From the NCBI RefSeq assembly GCF_004843725.1, contig NZ_CP039451.1, forward strand, positions 1,486,501 to 1,550,500: 64,000 bases of DNA, given 5' to 3'. Each line of letters begins with the position of its first letter. The stretch's first letter is position 1. The translations under genes were made by a program, and so were the position numbers. The notes beneath the pieces are model-generated. The model was not told where the DNA came from. It saw nothing but the letters and a program-made list of their open reading frames with translations, and made no database searches. Shown one piece after another: positions 38,092 to 47,753 of the stretch. Source of the stretch: Psychroserpens sp. NJDZ02. Lineage in GTDB: Bacteria; Bacteroidota; Bacteroidia; Flavobacteriales; Flavobacteriaceae.

Positions 38092-39057
38092 TTAATCTTC
38101 TAAAATTTGAATCTTATATTTCTCTGCTATTCTATTGAACGCCTCTACTTTATCTTGTTTTTCTAATTCGTGATATAATATTTCTATAAACTTTTCGGCA
38201 TCTTTTATATACGGTGAGTTTATTTCTGCGTACAAAAGATAAGCTTGCATCATGTTATCTAAAGCATTTTCAAAATCGTTATCTAAAGCATAAATCCGAC
38301 CTAAGCCAAAATAGGTTTCGGGATCATTCTCAAAGACTTTACCATATTGTCGATATGCTTTTTTTGCTTTATCAAATTCCTCTAAATAACCATAAGCCAC
38401 AGCAATATTCATTAAAGGCATACCTCCTTTTGGATCTATTTTGATTGATTTTTTATAACACTTAATAGCCTCTTTATAATCTCCTAATTCTCTATATGTC
38501 CTTCCTAGATTATCCCAAGCAAAAGCAAATGTTTTATCTTCTTTGACTGCCTTTTTATATAAAGTCACTGCTTTACTATAATCTTGATTGTCAAAAGCAG
38601 CCAATCCTTGATTATAATACTCCATCGCTTTGTCTTTATCAGAATAAGAGTTTTCTGTAGTATCGTTTTCTGCGAAATACATAGTTTCCATATCCCCACA
38701 AGTCTCTAAAAGGTATGCTTCAATCTCTTCATAATCTGAATCAGAAACTAATGTAATATTTAAATTATCCGTTGGAACTATAAGCGAGTCTATTTTGGAT
38801 ACATTATCTAATTGACTTAGCGTATCAGTTACTTTTAAAGACACTTCAGACATAGAATGACTTAATTGCCAAGCCATGTTTGCAGCGGTAATACAGGATT
38901 TTATTTCTATGCTTTTTTCTGTAGTACTTAAACTATTATTAATATCACCAATACAATCACAAGCATCATAAGCGACATCCACAATTTTCTCTGAATTATC
39001 TTGAGCAAATCCAATGCTACTTATTAATAGCGTTATTAGTACTGTAATTGGTTTCAT
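38092..39057 (-). CDS. Secreted TPR protein
   Basis: 321 residues. Signal peptide (TVLITLLISSIGFAQ), a Cys-containing N-terminal region (YDACDCIGDI, IKSCITAAN, ETCGDMETM) and three or four TPR units in about 140-285 (AMEYYNQGLAAFDNQDYSKAVTLYKKAV). Probably a periplasmic scaffold. Between dut (8-base gap) and the nucleotidyltransferase gene in the same operon. Confidence 0.82.
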   Translation of the reverse strand: MKPITVLITLLISSIGFAQDNSEKIVDVAYDACDCIGDINNSLSTTEKSIEIKSCITAANMAWQLSHSMSEVSLKVTDTLSQLDNVSKIDSLIVPTDNLNITLVSDSDYEEIEAYLLETCGDMETMYFAENDTTENSYSDKDKAMEYYNQGLAAFDNQDYSKAVTLYKKAVKEDKTFAFAWDNLGRTYRELGDYKEAIKCYKKSIKIDPKGGMPLMNIAVAYGYLEEFDKAKKAYRQYGKVFENDPETYFGLGRIYALDNDFENALDNMMQAYLLYAEINSPYIKDAEKFIEILYHELEKQDKVEAFNRIAEKYKIQILED

Positions 39058-39065
39058 ATTTGGTT

Positions 39066-39500
39066 TTATTTAGTTCCTGTACTTCCAAAGCCGCCTTCTC
39101 CTCTTGAAGTTTCAGACAATGCTTCAACTTCAACCCACTCGGCACGTTCATGCTTTGCAATTACTAATTGCGCAACACGTTCTCCATTTTCAATACTAAA
39201 ATCTTCGTTTGACAAATTAACAAGAATGACACCAATTTCTCCTCTGTAATCGGCATCCACCGTTCCTGGTGCATTTAATACGGTTACTCCTTTTTTTGCT
39301 GCCAAACCACTTCTTGGCCTAACTTGTGCTTCAAAACCTATTGGTAACTCTATAAATAAACCTGTTTTAACGATTGCACGCTCCAAAGGCTTAAGTATTA
39401 TTGCTTCTGTAATATTAGCTCTTAGATCTAATCCTGCTGATGCCATAGTCTCATAATTTGGTAACGTATGGCTGGATTGGTTTATAATTTTAATTTGCAT
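39066..39500 (-). CDS. dut: dUTP diphosphatase
   Basis: 144 residues. All five trimeric dUTPase motifs are recognisable: [38 protein letters not shown] and [10 protein letters not shown]. Splits dUTP into dUMP and pyrophosphate to keep uracil out of DNA. It lies 1 base after the flippase gene, so it is co-transcribed with envelope genes; this arrangement is common in Flavobacteria. Confidence 0.96.
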   Translation of the reverse strand: MQIKIINQSSHTLPNYETMASAGLDLRANITEAIILKPLERAIVKTGLFIELPIGFEAQVRPRSGLAAKKGVTVLNAPGTVDADYRGEIGVILVNLSNEDFSIENGERVAQLVIAKHERAEWVEVEALSETSRGEGGFGSTGTK

Positions 39501-39501
39501 T

Positions 39502-40926
39502 TTATTTTTTTAATAATTGTTTTAGTTCTTTCTTTTCAAAAAGGACAATAAGTCCCAAAAATACTAAAACTAAAATAGTGTTTATATAATAGTTAGAATT
39601 GGTCGTTAATGCAATAATAGATAATCCTATGGCGCTTCCTAAATAGCCTAAAATTTGTTTCAAATTATAAGGTACTGGATAATGCTTTTGCCCCAAAATA
39701 TAAGACAGAACCATCATAACGCCATAAGCCGCGAGTGTTGCCCAAGCAGCAGCAATAAATCCGATTTTTGGAATCATTATCAAATTGAAAGCTATAGTCA
39801 ATATTGCGCCAACAATAGATAAATACATACCATATCGCGTCTTATCCGTCAATTTATACCAAATTGCTAGGTTAAAATATATACCCAAACATAAATTAGC
39901 AAGTAACACTATTGGTACTATTTTAATAGCTATCCAATAACTTTCATCTTTAACTATCAATCCTTTAAAAACATCTAAATAAGAAATTATAAAGACTAAC
40001 ATAAAGCTTCCGGCAATAACAAAATACTTCATTATTAAAGCATACGTTTGCTTTGCATTTTTTTCATTAGCATGAGAAAAGAAAAAAGGTTCTGCTCCCA
40101 ATCTAAAAGCTTGTATAAAAATAGTCATAAACATTGCTATTTTATAACATCCGCTATACGCCCCATTTATATCCTTGTCTAACAAATTAGGTAAGATCCA
40201 TTTATCAAAATTCTCATTAATTACATAAGCCAAACCAGCAACCATAATTGGCCATCCATAACTAATTAATTGCTTAAAAATTGTTTTACTAAACTGTAGT
40301 TTAGTTTTGAAAAAATAAGGTATAAGTAATATAAAAGTAAGAATACTAGCGAATAGGTTGGAGATGAATATATATTGTACTAAATCTGTACTATCATACC
40401 ATGAAAAACTGAATCCAAATTTTGGAATAGCCCAAAGAAAAAAATAATTTAGTATTACATAAGTTAAAATATTAGCAATCTTAATAGATGCAAATTTAAT
40501 AGGCCTTCCTGTAGCACGCAAATAGGCGAAAGGAGCTACTACAAGTGTATCTAAAACTATAACTCCAATTAATAAATTAAAATAGAGCTGATTAATACCA
40601 ATCCAGCTGGATAACTCTTGATTATAGACCAATATACCCATCAAAAAAAGCATTGTTGTAACCACAAGACTTATAAATGTTGTAGAAAACACTTTATCTT
40701 TTTCTTCAGATTTGCTGAAAAATCTAAAGAAAGCTGTTTCCATTCCATAAGTTAATAGCACATTAAAAAAGGCCGCATAAATATAAAAGGTAGTACTGTC
40801 CGAAAAACTACTGGTTACTAATTTACCAGTATGAAGAGGAACCAAAACAAAGTTCATCAAACGAGGTAAAACGGTCGCTAAACCATAAATAATTGTGTCT
40901 TTAAAAAATTTTTTTAATACGCTCAA
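39502..40926 (-). CDS. Polysaccharide flippase (Wzx/MATE-like, oligosaccharide translocase)
   Basis: 474 residues with about 14 predicted membrane helices across the full length (for example [27 protein letters not shown] at the N-terminus). Belongs to the polysaccharide biosynthesis/MVF superfamily and would flip lipid-linked saccharide across the inner membrane. First gene of the seven-gene operon that ends with the EnvC-like gene. Confidence 0.88.
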   Translation of the reverse strand: MSVLKKFFKDTIIYGLATVLPRLMNFVLVPLHTGKLVTSSFSDSTTFYIYAAFFNVLLTYGMETAFFRFFSKSEEKDKVFSTTFISLVVTTMLFLMGILVYNQELSSWIGINQLYFNLLIGVIVLDTLVVAPFAYLRATGRPIKFASIKIANILTYVILNYFFLWAIPKFGFSFSWYDSTDLVQYIFISNLFASILTFILLIPYFFKTKLQFSKTIFKQLISYGWPIMVAGLAYVINENFDKWILPNLLDKDINGAYSGCYKIAMFMTIFIQAFRLGAEPFFFSHANEKNAKQTYALIMKYFVIAGSFMLVFIISYLDVFKGLIVKDESYWIAIKIVPIVLLANLCLGIYFNLAIWYKLTDKTRYGMYLSIVGAILTIAFNLIMIPKIGFIAAAWATLAAYGVMMVLSYILGQKHYPVPYNLKQILGYLGSAIGLSIIALTTNSNYYINTILVLVFLGLIVLFEKKELKQLLKK

Positions 40927-41009
40927 TGTAGCTTGTTAATTAAGTATAAATGTATTGAATATGTATGAATGCAAAACGCATAAATTATTTGCCTGATTTA
41001 ATTAAATTT

Positions 41010-41471
41010 TTATTTTCTTGGTGGTGCACTTGGAAACTGTTGCATTGGTTTCTCTGATATATTTTCAATTTTAAAGTACTTGACGTTTCCATTTTCAGAA
41101 TAACTAACCACTGCTTCATTATCCTTTAAATCAAAAGGAATCTTATCACCACTGGATGTATAACCTTCTTTTTGATTAGCGCTACCTATGATACGTCCAA
41201 TATACAATTTTGGACTATTAGGTTTAGTTTCCAACGCTACCTTATGGCCTCTAAAATAAAGGCTATCTAGCGTTATCTCTTTTTGCTCTGCAGTTAGGGG
41301 AATAAATACATTTGTACCAGAACCGCCACCTTTAACACCTGCTACCCACTTTTGATAGTAAACATTACTGGTTTTAAAAGAAGTTTCCTTTTGGAGTTTT
41401 TGAGCACTACTACATTGCATAAAAAAGAAGCTTGATAAAATAGAAACACTTAAATATTTAAAAAATCTCAT
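41010..41471 (-). CDS. Uncharacterised exported protein
   Basis: 153 residues. N-terminal signal (LSVSILSSFFFMQCSSAQ); a Cys occurs near the cleavage site but MQC is a poor lipobox, so type I cleavage after AQ is also possible. The mature part is a small beta-rich domain with a Gly stretch (VKGGGSGTNVFIPL) and ends FPSAPPRK. No family recognised with confidence. Isolated gene between the envelope operon and the ATP synthase operon terminator. Confidence 0.7.
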   Translation of the reverse strand: MRFFKYLSVSILSSFFFMQCSSAQKLQKETSFKTSNVYYQKWVAGVKGGGSGTNVFIPLTAEQKEITLDSLYFRGHKVALETKPNSPKLYIGRIIGSANQKEGYTSSGDKIPFDLKDNEAVVSYSENGNVKYFKIENISEKPMQQFPSAPPRK

Positions 41472-41517
41472 AATCGTTGTATTTTGTTAAAGGTAATTAA
41501 TCAAAATGTATTCCATA

Positions 41518-41550
41518 AAAAAACCTTATTCAAATTGAATAAGGTTTTTT
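41518..41550. terminator. Terminator at the end of the ATP synthase operon
   Basis: Stem AAAAAACCTTATTCAA / TTGAATAAGGTTTTTT, about 40 bases past the atpG stop on the minus strand. Confidence 0.85.
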
Positions 41551-41589
41551 CTATTTCTATAACTCTTCAATACTTGAGAGTCAACTAGT

Positions 41590-42450
41590 TTAATTGTTTA
41601 AAGCCTCTGCCCCTCCAACAATCTCTAATATTTCATTAGTAATTGATGCTTGACGCGCTTTATTATACGTTAATTTAAGTTGATCTCTTAGCTCCGTAGC
41701 GTTATCTGTTGCTTTATGCATTGCTGTCATACGTGCACCATGCTCTGAAGCAAAACTATCTCTTATACCTTTGTATAATTGTGTTTTTAAAGACTTAGGT
41801 ATTAACTCCTCAACGATTTCTAATTTAGAAGGCTCAAAGATATAATCAGAATTATTATCCGCTCCACCTTCCATAGGTACAATTGGTAAAAATTGTTCTG
41901 TCATTACCTCTTGCGTTGCTGCATTTTTAAATTTATTATAAACAACTTCGATTTTATCGAATTCGCCTCTAATAAATTTACCCATTAGCATTTCTGCAAT
42001 GTCTGCAACACTATTAAAAGTTAAATCGTCAAATATGGCACTTTGATTACCTATTACAACTCCTTTTTTAGTGAACGCATCATTTGATTTTTTACCAATA
42101 GCTAAAACAGACACTTTTTTATCTGCATACACATTAGAAATTAAATGTTGCGTTTGTTTAATAATGTTAGAATTAAAAGCACCACACAATCCTCTATTAG
42201 ACGTTATGGATACAATTAATACATTATTAACCTCACGTTGTTCCGCATATTTACTTCCTGAATCTTCATCCAATGTTGCACTTAAACTTTGTAAAAGTTC
42301 AGTCAACTTGTCCGAATAAGGACGCATTGCTGTAATAGCATCTTGAGCTTTCTTCAATTTAGCAGCAGACACCATTTTCATGGCACTAGTAATCTGCATC
42401 GTTGAAGATACTGAAGCAATTCTGTTACGTATTTCTTTTAAATTAGCCAT
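41590..42450 (-). CDS. atpG: ATP synthase F1 gamma subunit
   Basis: 286 residues. N-terminal coiled coil (KEIRNRIASVSSTMQITSAMKMVSAAKLKKAQ) and C-terminal coiled coil (ELRDQLKLTYNKARQASITNEILEIVGGAEAL) are typical. Central rotor stalk of the F1 sector. Last gene of the operon; atpD (beta) and atpC (epsilon) do not follow, as is usual in Bacteroidota, where they form a separate unit. Confidence 0.97.
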   Translation of the reverse strand: MANLKEIRNRIASVSSTMQITSAMKMVSAAKLKKAQDAITAMRPYSDKLTELLQSLSATLDEDSGSKYAEQREVNNVLIVSITSNRGLCGAFNSNIIKQTQHLISNVYADKKVSVLAIGKKSNDAFTKKGVVIGNQSAIFDDLTFNSVADIAEMLMGKFIRGEFDKIEVVYNKFKNAATQEVMTEQFLPIVPMEGGADNNSDYIFEPSKLEIVEELIPKSLKTQLYKGIRDSFASEHGARMTAMHKATDNATELRDQLKLTYNKARQASITNEILEIVGGAEALNN

Positions 42451-42462
42451 TTTTCTTATCCT

Positions 42463-42486
42463 AAGTCCTTTCCTAAAAAAGGACTT
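42463..42486. other. Hairpin in the atpA-atpG intergenic region
   Basis: Perfect 9-base stem AAGTCCTTT / AAAGGACTT with a 6-base loop, within the 94-base gap. A smaller hairpin (TCTCTT / AAGAGA) lies at 42518-42533. No long T run follows on the minus strand, so these are more likely mRNA-processing or stability elements than terminators. Confidence 0.55.
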
Positions 42487-42544
42487 TTTAAAATGTTATA
42501 CTTTACAAACTCTCGTTTCTCTTTAAAAAGAGATAGGAAGAGTA

Positions 42545-44125
42545 CTATGCTCTATACTTAGCAGATAATTCCTTAGCTACAACTGTTAACACATCTGTAA
42601 CTTCATCTGTTAATTTTCCTGCTTTTAAACTATCTAAAATACCTCTATGCTTTGCATTTAAAAATTCTAAATAATCACGTTGAAATTCTTTAACTTTTTC
42701 AACAGGAACATCCTTCAATAAATTTTTAGATCCAGCATAAATAATTGCTACCTGATCTTCTACTTTAAAAGGATCATTTTGCGCTTGTTTTAAAATCTCA
42801 ACATTACGCTTTCCTTTGTTAATTACGTTTAAAGTAACAGCATCTAAATCCGAACCAAACTTAGCGAAAGCTTCAAGCTCACGATATTGTGCTTGATCCA
42901 GTTTTAACGTACCAGATACCTTTTTCATTGATTTAATCTGTGCATTACCTCCAACACGAGATACCGAAATACCTACGTTAATTGCTGGACGAACACCAGA
43001 GTTAAATAAATCTCCATCTAAGAAAATTTGCCCATCAGTAATAGAAATTACGTTAGTTGGGATATATGCCGAAACATCACCTGCTTGCGTTTCTATAATT
43101 GGTAAAGCTGTAAGAGAACCACCACCTTTTACGATTGGCTTAAGCGAATCAGGTAAATCATTCATCTCTTTTGCAATCGCATCATTATTAATGATTTTTG
43201 CAGAACGCTCTAATAATCTTGAGTGTAAATAAAATACATCTCCAGGATACGCCTCACGTCCTGGTGGACGACGTAATAATAAAGATACCTCACGGTAAGC
43301 AACTGCTTGCTTTGATAAATCATCAAATACAATTAAAGCAGGTCTACCAGTATCTCTAAAATATTCTCCAATAGATGCTCCTGTAAACGGTGCATATACT
43401 TGCATTGCTGCAGGATCTGATGCGTTAGCTGCTACTATCGTAGTATAAGCTAAAGCGCCTTTTTCTTCTAATGTTTTAGCAATAAGTGCTACTGTTGCCG
43501 CCTTTTGACCAATAGCAACATATATACAATATACAGGTTCCCCTGCATCGTAAAATTCTTTTTGATTTAAGATAGCATCAATACAAACTGCAGTTTTACC
43601 TGTTTGTCTGTCACCAATAACTAACTCACGTTGACCTCTACCTACTGGGATCATAGCATCAATTGCTTTAATACCTGTTTGTAATGGCTCTGTTACTGGC
43701 TCTCTGTAGATAACTCCTGGTGCTTTACGCTCTAGAGGCATCTCATAAGTTGTACCAGTGATTGGTCCTTTACCATCAATTGGATTTCCTAATGTATCTA
43801 CAACACGTCCAACAATACCTTCACCTACTTTAATAGATGCGATACGATTAGTACGTTTTACTGTAGATCCTTCTCTAACTCCTACTGAAGTTCCTAAAAG
43901 TACAATACCTACATTATCTTCTTCAAGGTTAAGTACGATACCTTCTAATCCACCGTCGAATTCTACTAGCTCACCATATTGTGCGTTAGCTAATCCGTAA
44001 GCTCGTACAATACCATCACCTACTGTTAATACTGTTCCAACTTCGTCTAATGAAGCGCTAGCTTCAAAACCTGAAAGTTGTTGTTTTAAGATTGCTGATA
44101 CTTCAGCTGGTTTTACTTCTGCCAT
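42545..44125 (-). CDS. atpA: ATP synthase F1 alpha subunit
   Basis: 526 residues. P-loop GDRQTGKTA, plus the conserved regions [13 protein letters not shown] and [48 protein letters not shown]. Complete; non-catalytic nucleotide-binding subunit of F1. Confidence 0.98.
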   Translation of the reverse strand: MAEVKPAEVSAILKQQLSGFEASASLDEVGTVLTVGDGIVRAYGLANAQYGELVEFDGGLEGIVLNLEEDNVGIVLLGTSVGVREGSTVKRTNRIASIKVGEGIVGRVVDTLGNPIDGKGPITGTTYEMPLERKAPGVIYREPVTEPLQTGIKAIDAMIPVGRGQRELVIGDRQTGKTAVCIDAILNQKEFYDAGEPVYCIYVAIGQKAATVALIAKTLEEKGALAYTTIVAANASDPAAMQVYAPFTGASIGEYFRDTGRPALIVFDDLSKQAVAYREVSLLLRRPPGREAYPGDVFYLHSRLLERSAKIINNDAIAKEMNDLPDSLKPIVKGGGSLTALPIIETQAGDVSAYIPTNVISITDGQIFLDGDLFNSGVRPAINVGISVSRVGGNAQIKSMKKVSGTLKLDQAQYRELEAFAKFGSDLDAVTLNVINKGKRNVEILKQAQNDPFKVEDQVAIIYAGSKNLLKDVPVEKVKEFQRDYLEFLNAKHRGILDSLKAGKLTDEVTDVLTVVAKELSAKYRA

Positions 44126-44140
44126 CTTTATTGATATTTA

Positions 44141-44167
44141 GACCCTTCGACAAACTCAGGGTAAGTC
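44141..44167. repeat. REP-like palindrome between atpH and atpA
   Basis: Contains CCCTTCGACAAACTCAGGG within GACCCT...AGGGTaaGTC. It is one base change from CCCTTCGACAAGCTCAGGG, a dispersed palindromic repeat found in many bacterial genomes that is of the REP/RAYT kind. It fills almost the whole 42-base gap and ends at the base before the atpH stop codon. Confidence 0.6.
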
Positions 44168-44704
44168 TTAGTTTATTGTAAATTCTCTTTTTAACTTGCT
44201 TAATTGATTGGCGATACTTGCATTATATTGCGTATCTCCAACTCTTAAAATGAAACCACCTAAAATGCTTTCATCCACTATATTTTTAATTGCAGCTTCT
44301 TTACCTGTAAGCTCTTTTACCTTAGCTAAAACTTTAGCTTCTAAAGCTTCTGTTAACGGTACTGCTGTAGTAACGGTTGCCACTTGACTCCCTTTTTGTT
44401 GCTCGTATAAAGTTATAAACTTTCCAGCCACTTGAGGTAATAAATCTAAACGTTTATTAGCAATTAAAGTATTTATAAGATTAACCGTTGCGGGGTTAAC
44501 ACCTTTAAAAATTTCTAATAACGCTGACTTTTTAATACTTGCACTAATTACAGGACTGTAAAGCATATCTTTCAAGTCTTTACTTTGCGCTACTGTATTA
44601 TTTATTAGCTCCATGTCAGTATTTACAGCCTCAGCTATATTATTATCTGTAGCTAAACTTAAAACTGCTTTTGCGTAACGTATTGCTGCTCTTTCTCCTG
44701 CCAT
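44168..44704 (-). CDS. atpH: ATP synthase F1 delta subunit
   Basis: 178 residues. Family features: AIRYAKAVLSLA at the N-terminus and the C-terminal DESILGGFILRVGDTQYNASIANQLSKLKREF. Links the F1 head to the peripheral stalk. Seven bases after atpF. Confidence 0.96.
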   Translation of the reverse strand: MAGERAAIRYAKAVLSLATDNNIAEAVNTDMELINNTVAQSKDLKDMLYSPVISASIKKSALLEIFKGVNPATVNLINTLIANKRLDLLPQVAGKFITLYEQQKGSQVATVTTAVPLTEALEAKVLAKVKELTGKEAAIKNIVDESILGGFILRVGDTQYNASIANQLSKLKREFTIN

Positions 44705-44711
44705 GATTTGA

Positions 44712-45212
44712 CTAGTTTAATTTAGCATCATTTAACATAGACTCAACTAACTCTAATTGTTTGTCTTTGTTAGATAATTCTTGACGTACTACTTTTTCTG
44801 CAATCTCTAAAGATAATCCTGCTACGTGATTTTTCAATTCTGCCATAGCTGATTTCTTCTCGCTTTCGATAGCTGCTTGTGCCTGAACAATCATATTGTT
44901 AGCCTGCGCTTGAGCTTCCGTTTTAGCGTCGTCAATCATTTTGTTTTTTAAATCTCTTGCTTCTTTAAGCATAGCTTCGCGCTCTGCACGTGCTTCCGTT
45001 AATAACTTTTGGTTATCTGCTTGAAGATTTTGCATTTCTAACTTCGCGTTTTCAGCTGAATCTAATGCATTTTGTATACCATCCTCACGTGTTTGTAAAG
45101 CGTCTAAAATTGGTTTCCATGCAAATTTTCTCATTAATACTATTAATATTATCAAGATAACGGCTTGCATAACAAATAAGCCTACTGAAAAATCATTTAA
45201 TAAAGTTTCCAT
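44712..45212 (-). CDS. atpF: ATP synthase Fo b subunit
   Basis: 166 residues. N-terminal membrane helix (FSVGLFVMQAVILIILIVLM), then a long charged helix (about 35-140) that forms the peripheral stalk dimer. Usual length for the family. Confidence 0.95.
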   Translation of the reverse strand: METLLNDFSVGLFVMQAVILIILIVLMRKFAWKPILDALQTREDGIQNALDSAENAKLEMQNLQADNQKLLTEARAEREAMLKEARDLKNKMIDDAKTEAQAQANNMIVQAQAAIESEKKSAMAELKNHVAGLSLEIAEKVVRQELSNKDKQLELVESMLNDAKLN

Positions 45213-45252
45213 ACTATATAGATTACTATAATTCTTTTTTTGTTTAATTTAA

Positions 45253-45290
45253 AAACAGTTTCTGCAACCAACCGTTGCAGAACACTGTTT
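45253..45290. other. Strong hairpin between atpE and atpF
   Basis: Arms AAACAGTttCTGCAAC / GTTGCAGaacACTGTTT with loop CAACC. Reading on the minus strand it is followed by TTTTTAAATT, so it could act as a partial terminator or an RNase barrier, giving more atpE (c-ring) than downstream message. Confidence 0.65.
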
Positions 45291-45305
45291 CTTTTTGTTT
45301 TAGGA

Positions 45306-45506
<201 letters not shown>

Positions 45507-45534
45507 TTATAAATATTAATTAAACAAATTCTTA

Positions 45535-46647
45535 TTAATGGTGGTCATGTTCTTCAACTGCCATCCCTATAAATAACGATGATAACATCGTAAAAATAAA
45601 TGCTTGTAAAAAGGCTACTAAAATTTCAATAACCGAAATAAATAATGCTAACACTAAAGACATCCCTGTTGATCCAACAGCTCCAAATGATTCTTTCATT
45701 GTTATCATTAATGCAATTAAGCTCATTACAACAAAGTGACCCGCTGTCATGTTTGCAAATAAACGAACTAATAAAGAGAAAGGCTTAATTAAAACAAAAC
45801 CTACTAACTCTATCACTGCTAATATTGGTCGTAAGATTACTGGAACACCTGGCATCCATAATGTGTGCTTCCAAAAATCTTTACTTGCGCTAAATAAATA
45901 TATTACTGCTGTAAAAATTGCTAAACATGCTGTTACCGCAATCTGACCTGTAACATTAAATCCTATTGGTGTTAATCCTAATAAGTTTAAGATCCAGATA
46001 AAGAAAAAGACCGTTAGCAAAAACCCCATAAATTTACGGTATTTTTTCTCTCCAATATTTGGCTTTGCAATGTCATCTCTTACATAAATCACTAAAGGCT
46101 CTAATACTCTACTAATACCTTTTGGTACGGAATGTCCTTTTTTGTAACCTCTTGCTAATGCGCTAAATGCTAATAACATTAAAACCCCTGTTAATAACAT
46201 ACCAACTACAGACTTTGTGATTGAAAAATCTAAAACCTTGTGTGCATTTTTCGGGTGGTGTTTATCATCAAAATCAAGAGTTGTTACTCCTGCATCCAAC
46301 TCGTATATTTTACTGTGTAGTTTTACTAAACGCGACTCTCCTTTAGTTACAATTACGCTTGCACTATCATCATGATGAAAAGCTGAAGACATAAATGTTT
46401 TCAACCCATCTTTAGTCCAAACAATAACTGGCAAAGGGAAACTATAATGTGTCCCAGACTCATTATGAGTAAACAAATGAAAATCGTGAGAATCTTTTAA
46501 GTGATGCTTTATATACTCCTTGATTTCGTGAGCAGTGTTCACTTGATTCCCTGGTTCATGTTTAGTATCATCTCCGTAAGAAGAGACTGAAACGAACATC
46601 AGAACTAATATTGCTATAAAATGGAAAGGTTTTTTTGCCAACATCAT
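45535..46647 (-). CDS. atpB: ATP synthase Fo a subunit
   Basis: 370 residues, longer than the usual 250-270 because of a signal-peptide-like start (FHFIAILVLMFVSVSSYGDD) and a His-rich periplasmic extension (HEIKEYIKHHLKDSHDFHLFTHNE), a form common in Bacteroidota. The membrane core holds the essential arginine in PFSLLVRLFANMTAGHFVV. Ends in EEHDHH. Proton-channel subunit. Confidence 0.95.
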   Translation of the reverse strand: MMLAKKPFHFIAILVLMFVSVSSYGDDTKHEPGNQVNTAHEIKEYIKHHLKDSHDFHLFTHNESGTHYSFPLPVIVWTKDGLKTFMSSAFHHDDSASVIVTKGESRLVKLHSKIYELDAGVTTLDFDDKHHPKNAHKVLDFSITKSVVGMLLTGVLMLLAFSALARGYKKGHSVPKGISRVLEPLVIYVRDDIAKPNIGEKKYRKFMGFLLTVFFFIWILNLLGLTPIGFNVTGQIAVTACLAIFTAVIYLFSASKDFWKHTLWMPGVPVILRPILAVIELVGFVLIKPFSLLVRLFANMTAGHFVVMSLIALMITMKESFGAVGSTGMSLVLALFISVIEILVAFLQAFIFTMLSSLFIGMAVEEHDHH

Positions 46648-46688
46648 ACTTTTTGTAACTAATAAATTTATGGTCTGTAAATTTTGTG

Positions 46689-46696
46689 CAAATGTA
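46689..46696 (-). promoter_or_regulatory. -7 element upstream of atpB
   Basis: Minus-strand TACATTTG fits TAnnTTTG, 41 bases before the atpB start. No clear -33. It would allow the atp genes to be expressed independently of the upstream porW genes. Confidence 0.5.
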
Positions 46697-46782
46697 AGTA
46701 ATAATTTAAAAAGGTAAACACTTTTTTTAATTAGATTTTTCTCACAGACAAATTAAACACTATTAAACTATCATTCAAATAC

Positions 46783-47154
46783 TTACTTCTCTTTTAATAA
46801 TTTCGCGATACAAGCTGTTTCGATTATTAAAAACAAGAAAAAGGGTATCACCAAACCTAAACGATCGGGCAGACTCAAATTTGTCTCAGAAAAGATCGAT
46901 GATTGAAAAAGCAAAATAAAGACTCCAATTTTAACAAACATTAAGGTTAAATAAGCAAATCCTAGCTGATTAGGTAATTTACTATTAACAAGCTCTATAC
47001 TTAAATACACAATTAACACTGCTATTCCATGAAACAGATACAGTTTTTGCAAAGAATAAGGGAGATTATCCTGTGTGACATAGTTTTGAATGCTATAAGC
47101 AGCGACTAATACCACAAGGATAAAAGACACGACGTATACAATACGTTTATTCAT
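46783..47154 (-). CDS. Small four-helix membrane protein (DUF6168 type)
   Basis: 123 residues from ATG 47154 (MNKRIVYVVSFILVVLVAAYS). Four hydrophobic segments. It sits between atpZ and atpB, a position that resembles atpI-like genes that assist c-ring assembly, and is conserved there in Flavobacteria as far as I recall. Function unknown. Its start overlaps the atpZ end by 8 bases, so they are translationally coupled; the longer ORF upstream is a shadow inside atpZ. Confidence 0.75.
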   Translation of the reverse strand: MNKRIVYVVSFILVVLVAAYSIQNYVTQDNLPYSLQKLYLFHGIAVLIVYLSIELVNSKLPNQLGFAYLTLMFVKIGVFILLFQSSIFSETNLSLPDRLGLVIPFFLFLIIETACIAKLLKEK

Positions 47155-47383
47155 TTTTAGAATTTTGATCATTAGTAATTTTAACAACTTGCTTGATAAC
47201 AGAATACATAGCCACAAATACAGCAAGTAATGTTATTGTTTTAAAATAAAACTGATTAGTGCTATAGTTAAGATCTAACCAATTACCCAATATACTCCCT
47301 AACCAAATGGTAATACCCATTTGCAATGCTATTGATGTAAACCGGATATAAGGATTAAGTTGTTTTTTGGGTTTTCGAGCCAC
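47147..47383 (-). CDS. atpZ: AtpZ/AtpI-family protein
   Basis: 78 residues with two membrane helices (FTSIALQMGITIWLGSILGNWLDL and FKTITLLAVFVAMYSVIKQVV) and the basic N-terminus MARKPKKQLNPYIRF. Matches the AtpZ/putative F1Fo assembly subunit found at the front of many atp operons. Overlaps bactofilin by 29 bases. Confidence 0.82.
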   Translation of the reverse strand: MARKPKKQLNPYIRFTSIALQMGITIWLGSILGNWLDLNYSTNQFYFKTITLLAVFVAMYSVIKQVVKITNDQNSKNE

Positions 47384-47753
47384 TATTTAAGTTATTTACA
47401 GAGGTTTTCATAACGCAAGACACGTTAAAGGTTGCTCCAGGCTCTACTGCTAGTTTCTGTGTAACCACATCGCCTTCAATATGTGCTGTTGACTTTAAAG
47501 TTAACGTTTCAGTCAATTCCATGGTCCCAGAAAGCTTACCTTCAAAGTAAGCATTACTACATTTTAATTTTCCAATTATTTCGCCATCTTTTCCGACCAC
47601 TACTTTTCCAGACGTTTCTATATTCCCCTCTATTGTTCCATCCACACGGATGTCTCCATCACTAAAAAAATCACCTACTAGTTTAGTGCCTTTTGCTATA
47701 ATATTTTGAATTGAAAACTGATCTTGCTGCTTATTTTTCATTTTAAGGGACAT
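47355..47753 (-). CDS. Bactofilin (polymer-forming cytoskeletal protein)
   Basis: 132 residues. Central beta-helix of bactofilins with repeats such as DFFSDGDIRVDGTIEGNIETSGKVVVGKDGEIIGKLKC. Self-assembles into nucleotide-independent filaments at the membrane, often guiding cell-wall enzymes. The ATG at 47753 shares a base with the porW stop (TAATG), fixing the start and coupling the two genes. Confidence 0.92.
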   Translation of the reverse strand: MSLKMKNKQQDQFSIQNIIAKGTKLVGDFFSDGDIRVDGTIEGNIETSGKVVVGKDGEIIGKLKCSNAYFEGKLSGTMELTETLTLKSTAHIEGDVVTQKLAVEPGATFNVSCVMKTSVNNLNSGSKTQKTT

